From: Ruminococcaceae bacterium UBA2854
GTDB taxonomy: Bacteria > Bacillota > Clostridia > Oscillospirales > Acutalibacteraceae
DNA: 12,524 nucleotides
Direction: 5' to 3'
Assembly (NCBI GenBank): GCA_002350765.1
Contig: DEFK01000010.1
Coordinates: 1 to 12,524, forward strand
Shown: positions 7,741-12,524 of the stretch, piece by piece
Numbering within the stretch: position 1 is the stretch's first letter
Layout of the letters: each line of letters starts with the position of its first letter
The notes under the pieces: model-generated
Database searches by the model: none
What the model was told of the DNA's origin: nothing
The model's input: only the letters and a program-made list of their open reading frames with translations
Position numbers and translations under genes: made by a program

Positions 7741-8607
7741 TTAAGCTTTTCCAACGGAACCGAAGAGCTCCATCTTCTCTTTTACTGTATCCTTGATAGC
7801 CTGAGCTCCCGGAGCGAGAAGCTTTCTCGGATCGAAGCCCTTGCCTTCGAGATCCTTACCCGCTTCGATATACTCTCTTGTAGCCGCCGCGAAAGCGAGC
7901 TGACATTCTGTATTAACGTTAATCTTGGAAACGCCGAGAGTAATAGCCTTCTTAATCATATCAGCGGGGATACCTGTACCGCCGTGGAGAACTAACGGCA
8001 TATCGCCTGTGAGCTGCTGGATAGCGTCGAGAGTTTCGAAAGAAAGTCCCTGCCAGTTTTCGGGATATTTGCCGTGGATATTACCGATACCCGCCGCGAG
8101 CATTGTAACTCCGAGGTCGGCAACCATCTTACATTCCTGAGGATCAGCGCATTCGCCCGCGCCGATAACTCCGTCTTCCTCACCGCCGATAGAACCAACT
8201 TCAGCCTCGATAGAAAGACCGAGCTCGTTACAGGTAGCAACTAATTCCTTAGTCTTAGCTACGTTCTCGTCGATAGGATAGTGGGAACCGTCGAACATAA
8301 TTGAACTAAAGCCTGCTTCGATACAAGCCTTGGCACCCTCGTATGAACCGTGGTCAAGATGTAATGCTACGGGAACCGTAATGTTGAGCTCCTCGAGCAT
8401 AGCGGTAACCATACCTACAACGGTCTTGTAACCGCACATATATTTACCCGCGCCTTCGGATACACCTAAAATTACAGGTGAACGAAGCTCCTCAGCTGTG
8501 AGAAGAATGGACTTTGTCCATTCGAGGTTGTTGATGTTAAACTGGCCTACAGCGTAGTGGCCTGCTTTTGCTTTTGTAAGCATTTCTTTTGCGTTAACTA
8601 ATGGCAT
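7741..8607 (-). CDS. fba: Class II (zinc) fructose-1,6-bisphosphate aldolase
   Basis: The 288-residue cytoplasmic enzyme cleaves fructose-1,6-bisphosphate into dihydroxyacetone phosphate and glyceraldehyde-3-phosphate, a central glycolytic step. LHLDHG at 82-87 contains the catalytic Asp85 and zinc ligand His86. The IEAEVG motif (133-138) and the following GGEEDG contribute metal- and substrate-binding acids. His178 in GIGNIHGKY and His208 in LHGGTG are the remaining zinc ligands. The NVNTE motif near 232-236 closes the active site. Length and motif order match the short bacterial FbaA/GatY-type family. Tagatose-bisphosphate aldolase is a close relative, but as a lone gene the glycolytic role is more likely. 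The ATG at 8607 is preceded by GGAGG with a 7-nt spacer. Codon choice looks more constrained than in its neighbours, as expected for a highly expressed gene. Confidence 0.93.
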   Translation of the reverse strand: MPLVNAKEMLTKAKAGHYAVGQFNINNLEWTKSILLTAEELRSPVILGVSEGAGKYMCGYKTVVGMVTAMLEELNITVPVALHLDHGSYEGAKACIEAGFSSIMFDGSHYPIDENVAKTKELVATCNELGLSIEAEVGSIGGEEDGVIGAGECADPQECKMVADLGVTMLAAGIGNIHGKYPENWQGLSFETLDAIQQLTGDMPLVLHGGTGIPADMIKKAITLGVSKINVNTECQLAFAAATREYIEAGKDLEGKGFDPRKLLAPGAQAIKDTVKEKMELFGSVGKA

Positions 8608-8666
8608 AATTAAACCTCCGAAGATTAAATTTCATATAACGCGCGTCCGCGATATACGTTTAACTT

Positions 8667-8695
8667 ATTATACAACAAATATTAATGAAATAAAA
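8667..8695 (-). promoter_or_regulatory. Putative fba promoter
   Basis: A perfect TATAAT -10 on the minus strand (8672-8667) lies about 60 nt before the fba ATG. The -35 at 17-nt spacing is a poor TTTTAT (8695-8690). AT-rich DNA upstream may compensate. Confidence 0.5.
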
Positions 8696-8766
8696 GCCTT
8701 TTTTGGAATAAATTACATTTTATAAGTAATTATTTTTCCCTTTTTTGATTATATTAATCTTAAATA

Positions 8767-8795
8767 TTGTATTTTACCCGAAAATTAGATATAAT
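8767..8795 (+). promoter_or_regulatory. Putative sigma-A promoter of the HtrA-like protease gene
   Basis: TTGTAT (8767-8772), a 17-nt spacer and a perfect TATAAT (8790-8795) precede the start codon by about 32 nt. The transcript would begin near 8802, leaving a leader of about 26 nt that starts with a small hairpin. Confidence 0.65.
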
Positions 8796-8804
8796 AAAGA
8801 AAGA

Positions 8805-8817
8805 CCTTTTGAAAAGG
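8805..8817 (+). promoter_or_regulatory. Hairpin covering the htrA ribosome binding site
   Basis: CCTTT (8805-8809) pairs with AAAGG (8813-8817) around a TGA loop, burying most of the AAGGAGA ribosome binding site (8814-8820). The stem is short and A/U-rich, so it would be only marginally stable. That could make it temperature-sensitive, or it could be meaningless. Confidence 0.35.
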
Positions 8818-8827
8818 AGAATTAATA

Positions 8828-10519
8828 ATGAGTGATTTTAATAATCAGAATAATATACCGAGTGTTCCTCCTACCCCGCCCGTTCCGAACACAGGGTATC
8901 AAAACACGCAATATGAGCAGGCGCCGTACGCTCAGCCCCAAAACGCTCCCCAATCTCCCGTACCGCCCGCTCCTCAACCTCAGTATATACCACAACAGCC
9001 TGTACCTCCCGTTCCCCAACCGCAGGTGAATCCCCAGCAGCCTGTACAACCCGCTCCTCAACCGCAGGTAAATCCGCAGCAGCCTGTACCTCCCGCTCCC
9101 CAACCGCAGGTAACTCCGCAACAGCCTGTTCAACCCGCTCCCCAACCGCAGGTGAATCCGCAGCAGCCTGTTCAGCCTGCTCCGCAAGCACAGCCGTATA
9201 ATCCGCAGCCTGTTCAAAATCCTTACCCCCAACAGCAGGTCGGTTACAATAATTACAACAATTACAACAACCCCAATTACGCTTATACGCCGAAAGCGGC
9301 TTCCGCTCAACCGATGAGCGGAGCGGCAAAGGCTTTTGTCGCGATTATAATCGCGTTCCTGGCAGCGGGACTTATAGCTTTTATCGCTTACATATGCGTT
9401 AATCCGTCCGACAATTCTTCCTTTAAATCCCCCAGTCCGACCGAGGCGATAACGGAATTCCCGTTTAATACCGAACCTTCCTTTACAGAGCCCGAACCCG
9501 AGCCCAAGTCCAATAAAGAATATAAAAAATCAGACGCTCAAAAGGAAACAAATCCAAGCTTCGGCGGTATAAAGCTTAACAAAAAGCCTAAGAAGAACTC
9601 CGAAAGCGGTACTCAATACTCGTTTGACAAGGTTCAGAAGTCCGTTGTCGGAATAATCTGCTACACAGACGACCAGGAGGGAACCGCGGCGAGCTATACC
9701 TCGATGGGATCGGGAATCGTAGTAACCTCCGACGGATATATAGTTACAAACGCTCATATAATCAACAACAGCCGTACGGCTTATCTGATAAAGATTATCA
9801 CAGCCGATAAAAAATACTATGACGCGGGCGTTGTAGGCTACGACAGCCGTTACGATCTCGCGGTACTTAAAGCAAACGCCAAGAATCTTCCCGCCGCAAA
9901 ATTCGGCGACAGCAACGAGCTAAAGATAGCCGAGGACGTTATCGCAATCGGAAACCCCAGAAGTATTACTTACCAGAATTCCGTTACAAAGGGAATCGTT
10001 TCGGCATTGAACCGCCAGGCTTCAATTACAAACAACGCGAGATTTATACAGACCGATACACCGATTAACCCCGGAAACAGCGGCGGCCCGCTCTGCAATA
10101 TGTACGGTCAGGTTGTCGGCATTACGACCTCTAAAATCGCGCTCGCGGATTACGAGGGTATGGGCTTCGCTATTCCGAGCAACACGGTTAAAACCGTAGC
10201 GGACAGTATTATAAAATACAGCTACGTTAAAAACAGGGTTAAAATCGGTATTGTCGGCGAAATCACGACCAAGGAAACCGACGGCGCTAACGGTATTAAA
10301 ATAATAGAAATCAGCAACGACGGCCCGATGGCAAATACAGGCGCTAAAAAGGGCGACATTATTACCAAGGTAGACGGAAAATCCATATCCACCTTCGCCG
10401 AGGTTTACGACGTCCTCGAAAAACATAAAACAGGAGAAAAGGTAAAAGTTACCCTTTACCGTCCTTCGACGGAAAAGACGTACGACGTTACCATTACCCT
10501 CCAGGAGGATAAAACCTAA
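8828..10519 (+). CDS. Membrane-anchored HtrA/DegP-like serine protease with PDZ domain and Pro/Gln-rich N-terminus
   Basis: The 563-residue protein starts with a long cytoplasmic Pro/Gln-rich region (1-160) that includes six 14-residue repeats (44-127). One membrane helix follows (about 168-189), then an acidic Ser/Thr/Pro linker. The trypsin-fold protease domain (about 262-465) has the triad His310 (TNAH), Asp343 (YDLAVLK) and Ser418 (PGNSGGPL). A C-terminal PDZ domain (about 470-560) has GAKKGDIITKVDG at 505-517. HtrA proteases degrade or refold damaged exported proteins and respond to heat and envelope stress. Topology places the protease and PDZ outside the membrane and the repeats inside. 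Bacterial HtrAs usually have only a short cytoplasmic stretch, so this extension is unusual. The ATG at 8828 has AAGGAGA 7 nt upstream. The gene is divergent from fba and appears monocistronic. Confidence 0.92.
   Translation: MSDFNNQNNIPSVPPTPPVPNTGYQNTQYEQAPYAQPQNAPQSPVPPAPQPQYIPQQPVPPVPQPQVNPQQPVQPAPQPQVNPQQPVPPAPQPQVTPQQPVQPAPQPQVNPQQPVQPAPQAQPYNPQPVQNPYPQQQVGYNNYNNYNNPNYAYTPKAASAQPMSGAAKAFVAIIIAFLAAGLIAFIAYICVNPSDNSSFKSPSPTEAITEFPFNTEPSFTEPEPEPKSNKEYKKSDAQKETNPSFGGIKLNKKPKKNSESGTQYSFDKVQKSVVGIICYTDDQEGTAASYTSMGSGIVVTSDGYIVTNAHIINNSRTAYLIKIITADKKYYDAGVVGYDSRYDLAVLKANAKNLPAAKFGDSNELKIAEDVIAIGNPRSITYQNSVTKGIVSALNRQASITNNARFIQTDTPINPGNSGGPLCNMYGQVVGITTSKIALADYEGMGFAIPSNTVKTVADSIIKYSYVKNRVKIGIVGEITTKETDGANGIKIIEISNDGPMANTGAKKGDIITKVDGKSISTFAEVYDVLEKHKTGEKVKVTLYRPSTEKTYDVTITLQEDKT
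8957..9208 (+). repeat. Six tandem 42-bp repeats coding for 14-residue Pro/Gln units
   Basis: Units start at 8957, 8999, 9041, 9083, 9125 and 9167 and encode variants of PVQPAPQPQVNPQQ. The central four are close at DNA level, while the first and last have drifted. All keep frame with the HtrA-like gene. Copy number may vary between strains by slippage or recombination. Confidence 0.85.
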
Positions 10520-10530
10520 AAAATGAATAA

Positions 10531-10586
10531 TAATAAACCCGAGGTGATTCAATGTTTTTCGGAATCATATTCGGGTTTATTTTTTC
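10531..10586 (+). terminator. Intrinsic terminator after the HtrA-like gene
   Basis: AATAAACCCGA pairs with TCGGGTTTATT as an 11-bp stem whose interior contains a further TGATTC/GAATCA helix. TTTTT follows directly. The hairpin also contains the ribosome binding site and first codons of a possible small ORF. Confidence 0.75.
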
Positions 10587-10620
10587 GGTCTGTTTTATGT
10601 GCGTGCTAAGCGTAAATTGA
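10552..10620 (+). CDS. Possible 22-residue hydrophobic membrane microprotein
   Basis: An ATG at 10552 opens a 22-codon frame ending in TGA at 10618-10620. It encodes MFFGIIFGFIF, then SVCFMCVLSVN, a single membrane-helix-like peptide with Gly4 and Gly8 spaced as a helix-packing motif. It is preceded by GAGGTGAT with a 5-nt gap, as good a ribosome binding site as those of the large genes here. It resembles in style the tiny DUF3789-like membrane peptides of Firmicutes (short, Gly-rich, ending in an MCL-type motif), but this is a visual impression only. The frame overlaps the htrA terminator, so the ATG could simply be a by-product of the hairpin sequence. It would need readthrough from htrA or its own promoter. 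Confidence 0.35.
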   Translation: MFFGIIFGFIFSVCFMCVLSVN

Positions 10621-10637
10621 CAACTATGTCAAATTTT

Positions 10638-10684
10638 TAACAAAATATTGTGCCGTAAACGAATTATAGCACAAGATATTGTGC
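10638..10684. promoter_or_regulatory. Two operator-like dyads 31 bp apart upstream of the transporter gene
   Basis: ACAAAATATTGTGC (10640-10653) and ACAAGATATTGTGC (10671-10684) differ at one base in 14. Each contains an ACAA-N4-TTGT dyad. The second extends to a perfect GCACAA-GATA-TTGTGC palindrome (10669-10684). Their 31-bp offset is about three helical turns, as expected for two protein dimers bound on one DNA face. They lie 110-160 bp before the transporter start. The regulator is not identifiable. Confidence 0.5.
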
Positions 10685-10736
10685 ATTATGCCTAAAACCA
10701 CCCCCTATATATCGTAAAACTCTACTTCTATGAGAA

Positions 10737-10766
10737 TTGAAAAGGTATACTTTAATATGGTAAAAT
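10737..10766 (+). promoter_or_regulatory. Possible promoter of the MFS transporter gene
   Basis: TTGAAA (10737-10742), an 18-nt spacer and TAAAAT (10761-10766) make a moderate sigma-A promoter about 30 nt before the ATG. Other AT-rich -10 candidates such as TATACT at 10746 lack a good -35. Confidence 0.35.
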
Positions 10767-10796
10767 TAAATGTAATTAAATAAAGGGGTAATTAAA

Positions 10797-12047
10797 ATGC
10801 ACTTTCTAAACAATAAGTGGATGAGGGCAGCGGTTCCCGCGCTTCTGATTCACTGTTCGGTAGGTACGGTTTACTGCTGGTCAACCTTTAAAGAAGCGGT
10901 TGCCAAGGAAATCGGTATGGACGCGTTCTCGGTAGGATGGGCTTTTTCACTCGCGATATTCTTTCTCGGAATGTCCGCGGCGTTTGTGGGCAAGCTGGTC
11001 GAAAAGGATATACACAAATCCTCGCTTATCTCCTGTATATGCTTTTCACTCGGAATGATAGGAACGGGATGCTTTATCCAGTTCACGGACGGCATACTCG
11101 CCATAGCGGGAATCTATCTCTGCTACGGATGTATTATGGGTATCGGACTCGGCGTCGGATATTTAACTCCCGTTAAAACGCTTATGCTCTGGTTCTCGGA
11201 CCGAAAAGGTCTCGCGACGGGTATTTCAATTATGGGCTTCGGACTTGCTAAAGCTATCGCGACTCCCGTAATGATGGCGTTAAAGGACAGCCTCGGAATT
11301 TCCGCGATGTTCTACATTTTAGGCGCGGCGTACTTCGTTATTATGTTTATGGGACATTTGCTCCTTAAAAAGCCCGACGGCTGGGTTGAGCCTGACGCGC
11401 AGGGTTCGGATTTCAAGCCGCTTTCGATGTTTAAGGATAAAACCTTTATCGGAATTTGGATAATGTTCTTTATCAATATCCACTGCGGTCTCGCGCTTAT
11501 TACATACGAAACACAGATTTTAAAGACAGTATTCGCGGGCTCGCTCGCATTAACGGCTATTATCGGAATCGTTCCCTCCGTTACAGCGGCGTTCAACGCG
11601 TTAGGAAGAATCGGTTATTCCTCGATTTCGGATAAGATGAAAGAGAGAAATACGGTTTATAAAATCATCTTCACAAGCTGTATCGCGGTTTCGCTTATCG
11701 CCTTCTTTACAGGCGCTATTTCACCCGGAATCGGCACAAGCGCAATTATTATCGGCGTGATTGTTATAGCTCTCCTGCTCATCGTTAACCTCGGTTACGG
11801 CGGCGGATTCTCAACACTCCCCGCGCTCTTGAGCGAACGCTTCGGAATGGACAGAATCAGTAAGATCCACGGCCTCGCTCTTTCGGCGTGGGCTATCGCG
11901 GGACTTACAGGTAACAATATGAGCGAGCTTATATTAAAGAATACCAACAACAACTACAATATTGTCTTAATCGCAATAGCGGTACTCTACGCGGTAGCGC
12001 TGGTTGTATGTATAACAATGGTAGGTAAAAAAGCTAAGCAGAAATAA
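10797..12047 (+). CDS. MFS transporter, oxalate/formate antiporter (OFA) family
   Basis: The 416-residue protein has about twelve hydrophobic segments, as expected of the major facilitator superfamily. OFA-type features are the N-terminal GTVYCWSTFKEAV (23-35) and the loop motif GKLVEKD (65-71). GIGLGVGYLTPVKTLMLWF lies at 115-133, with DRKGLATGISIMGFG following. The central loop begins with LLLKKPDGWVEP (188-199), and NALGRIGYSSISDK is at 267-280. OFA carriers exchange or import small carboxylates such as oxalate or formate in the cytoplasmic membrane. Arg271 probably matches the essential TM8 arginine of OxlT. The TM11 position corresponding to the OxlT lysine appears to be Trp in LSAWAIAGL, so oxalate exchange should not be assumed. 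The ATG at 10797 has AAAGGGG 8 nt upstream. No oxalate- or formate-metabolising gene is adjacent. The family is secure, the substrate unknown. Confidence 0.9.
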   Translation: MHFLNNKWMRAAVPALLIHCSVGTVYCWSTFKEAVAKEIGMDAFSVGWAFSLAIFFLGMSAAFVGKLVEKDIHKSSLISCICFSLGMIGTGCFIQFTDGILAIAGIYLCYGCIMGIGLGVGYLTPVKTLMLWFSDRKGLATGISIMGFGLAKAIATPVMMALKDSLGISAMFYILGAAYFVIMFMGHLLLKKPDGWVEPDAQGSDFKPLSMFKDKTFIGIWIMFFINIHCGLALITYETQILKTVFAGSLALTAIIGIVPSVTAAFNALGRIGYSSISDKMKERNTVYKIIFTSCIAVSLIAFFTGAISPGIGTSAIIIGVIVIALLLIVNLGYGGGFSTLPALLSERFGMDRISKIHGLALSAWAIAGLTGNNMSELILKNTNNNYNIVLIAIAVLYAVALVVCITMVGKKAKQK

Positions 12048-12080
12048 GCAAAGCTTACGAAAAAATAGGATATTCGGACA

Positions 12081-12120
12081 CGCGGTAAAGTCGAAAGGCT
12101 TTACCGCGATTTATTATATA
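12081..12120 (+). terminator. Intrinsic terminator after the MFS transporter
   Basis: CGCGGTAAAG (12081-12090) pairs perfectly with CTTTACCGCG (12099-12108) around an 8-nt loop. ATTTATTATATAA follows, an imperfect but A/T-only tail. Confidence 0.75.
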
Positions 12121-12130
12121 AAATAAAATA

Positions 12131-12159
12131 TTGACAATTTAATAATAAATTGTTATAAT
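12131..12159 (+). promoter_or_regulatory. Consensus sigma-A promoter of the tRNA gene
   Basis: A perfect TTGACA (12131-12136), 17-nt spacer and perfect TATAAT (12154-12159) with an upstream TGT extended element lie 23 bp before the tRNA. This is the best promoter match in the window and fits a strongly expressed stable RNA. Confidence 0.88.
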
Positions 12160-12182
12160 ATACCTTGCGCAAACTAAGCTAA

Positions 12183-12259
12183 GGGCCATTAGCTCAGTTG
12201 GTTAGAGCTATCGGCTCATAACCGATCGGTCCGGGGTTCGAGTCCCTGATGGCCCACCA
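12183..12259 (+). tRNA. tRNA with CAT anticodon, probably tRNA-Ile2 (lysidine type); elongator tRNA-Met possible
   Basis: The 77-nt cloverleaf includes an encoded CCA end. The acceptor stem is GGGCCAT/ATGGCCC, the D arm AGCTCAGTTGGTTAGAGCT, the anticodon stem ATCGG/CCGAT with loop CTCATAA, and the T arm CGGGGTTCGAGTCCCTG. The CAT anticodon is shared by initiator Met, elongator Met and Ile2. G1-C72 pairing rules out an initiator of the usual bacterial type. C4-G69, C5-G68 and C11/T12 in the D stem match the features that TilS uses to choose tRNA-Ile2 for lysidine modification, and the overall sequence resembles the Bacillus Ile2 gene. That makes Ile2 more likely than Met, but annotation programs often report such genes as Met. 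It is a single gene with its own promoter and terminator. Confidence 0.93.
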
Positions 12260-12320
12260 TAAATACAGCGTACCCAAATGGGTACGCTGTATTTATTTTG
12301 TGGGTTATCAGGGACTCGAA
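12237..12320. repeat. Long inverted repeat made of the tRNA 3' end plus terminator and its mirror copy
   Basis: The left arm (12237-12275) runs from the tRNA T loop through CCA into the terminator stem. The right arm (12280-12320) is its reverse complement with one 2-base mismatch (GG against AA) and a 2-nt length difference. Thirty-six positions pair. The outer 14 bp, TTCGAGTCCCTGAT and its complement, are perfect and derive from the tRNA itself. Confidence 0.85.
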
Positions 12321-12449
12321 AGACCGTTAAGAAAACAGTCCTGTGGACAGTTTTTAGGCCGTTGTGTTGCAGATACTTTTCTCCTTTACGTGAACGCCAC
12401 AAACGAGGACTAAGTCCTCGGAAGATGACGGTACTGATGGCCCACCATA
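12246..12449. repeat. Direct repeat of the tRNA 3' end (16 bp), att-like
   Basis: CTGATGGCCCACCATA occurs at 12246-12261, where it is the end of the tRNA including CCA, and again identically at 12434-12449. Duplication of a tRNA 3' end is the usual mark left by tyrosine-integrase elements, but only 172 bp lie between the copies and no integrase is present. Confidence 0.6.
12259..12300 (+). terminator. Strong terminator directly after the tRNA
   Basis: A perfect 17-bp stem (12259-12275 with 12280-12296) closes an AAAT loop and is followed by TTTG, with TATTTATTTT overlapping the 3' arm. The stem begins on the last base of the encoded CCA, leaving no spacer between tRNA and terminator. Confidence 0.85.
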
Positions 12450-12467
12450 TGCTATCAGGGACTCGAA
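12306..12467. repeat. 15-bp direct repeats enclosing a palindrome-rich 132-bp spacer
   Basis: TATCAGGGACTCGAA is found at 12306-12320 and 12453-12467; it is mostly the reverse complement of the tRNA T arm. Between the copies lie two small hairpins. The first is AAAACAGTCC-TGT-GGACAGTTTT (12332-12354, one A/A mismatch), followed by T. The second is the perfect palindrome CGAGGACTAAGTCCTCG (12404-12420). No convincing coding region is seen from 12260 to 12524. Confidence 0.55.
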
Positions 12468-12524
12468 GCCACGCGGTAAACATATACCAATAACAACTTT
12501 ATCCCCGCCGTTTATGAACTTCTA

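Noticed and set aside
8822..9329. Two overlapping minus-strand frames opposite the htrA 5' end (Leu/Arg-rich and Ala/Val-rich)
   Set aside because: Both are by-products of the Pro/Gln-coding tandem repeats read in reverse, with low-complexity translations and no start signals.
10022..10552. 176-residue minus-strand frame opposite the htrA 3' end
   Set aside because: It lies wholly across the conserved protease/PDZ coding sequence, and its translation has no coherent domain.
12079..12480. CACGCGGTAAA occurs at 12079-12089 and 12470-12480, flanking the tRNA
   Set aside because: Eleven bases, part of a terminator stem in one copy; too short to claim as an element boundary without genome-wide counts.
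12208..12483. 91-residue minus-strand reading frame across the tRNA (contains GTRTPD)
   Set aside because: It is the antisense translation of the tRNA and its flanking repeats. Such GTRTPD-type proteins are a familiar spurious annotation next to tRNAs.
12278..12493. 71-residue plus-strand reading frame after the tRNA
   Set aside because: It starts inside the terminator stem, runs through the palindromes, has no ribosome binding site and has no recognisable domain.
1..12524. CRISPR array, insertion sequence, toxin-antitoxin or phage-defence genes
   Set aside because: No regularly spaced repeats, transposase, integrase or defence-type domains were found on either strand.

Overview
The window looks like a chromosomal segment of a spore-forming, anaerobic gut-type member of the Clostridia, most like Oscillospiraceae/Ruminococcus relatives. 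The evidence is a clear spoIIID gene, sigma-A promoters of the TTGACA/TATAAT type, strong GGAGG-like ribosome binding sites, a BspA-like/Ig-like secreted protein of the kind common in gut Firmicutes, and an oxalate/formate-type MFS carrier. This placement is an inference from gene content, not a phylogenetic result.

Layout, left to right. (1) A membrane-anchored family 2 glycosyltransferase on the minus strand (28-960). (2) Divergent from it, a tight three-gene one-carbon/methionine operon on the plus strand: metF (1091-1948), a stand-alone methionine synthase reactivation-domain protein (1945-2589) and a cobalamin-dependent methionine synthase lacking its own reactivation domain (2570-4960). 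MetF supplies methyl-THF, MetH transfers the methyl group to homocysteine, and the small protein probably repairs oxidised cobalamin. (3) A convergent minus-strand gene for a secreted transglutaminase-like/LRR/Ig-like protein (5032-7233), separated from metH by a bidirectional terminator. (4) spoIIID (7392-7661), the mother-cell sporulation regulator, with a candidate sigma-E promoter and a perfect SpoIIID-consensus box. (5) Class II fructose-bisphosphate aldolase on the minus strand (7741-8607). (6) Divergent from it, a membrane-anchored HtrA-like protease with a repetitive Pro/Gln-rich cytoplasmic N-terminus (8828-10519). (7) A possible 22-residue membrane microprotein overlapping the htrA terminator, and an intergenic region with tandem operator-like dyads. 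(8) An OFA-family MFS transporter (10797-12047). (9) A CAT-anticodon tRNA (12183-12259) behind a consensus extended -10 promoter, followed by a strong terminator and a 225-bp tail.

Most of the window is ordinary core-genome content. The least explained part is the right end. The 3' part of the tRNA plus its terminator is mirrored as a near-perfect inverted repeat of about 40 bp per arm. Further copies of tRNA 3'-end sequence, direct and inverted, lie within the next 210 bp and enclose small palindromes. This could be an integration-site scar, a tRNA-derived repeat element, or the edge of a genomic island to the right. Other items worth a second look are a possible RNA-thermometer hairpin over the htrA ribosome binding site, the microprotein, the two operator-like sites 31 bp apart before the transporter, and the dyad over the metF promoter in place of a SAM or B12 riboswitch.
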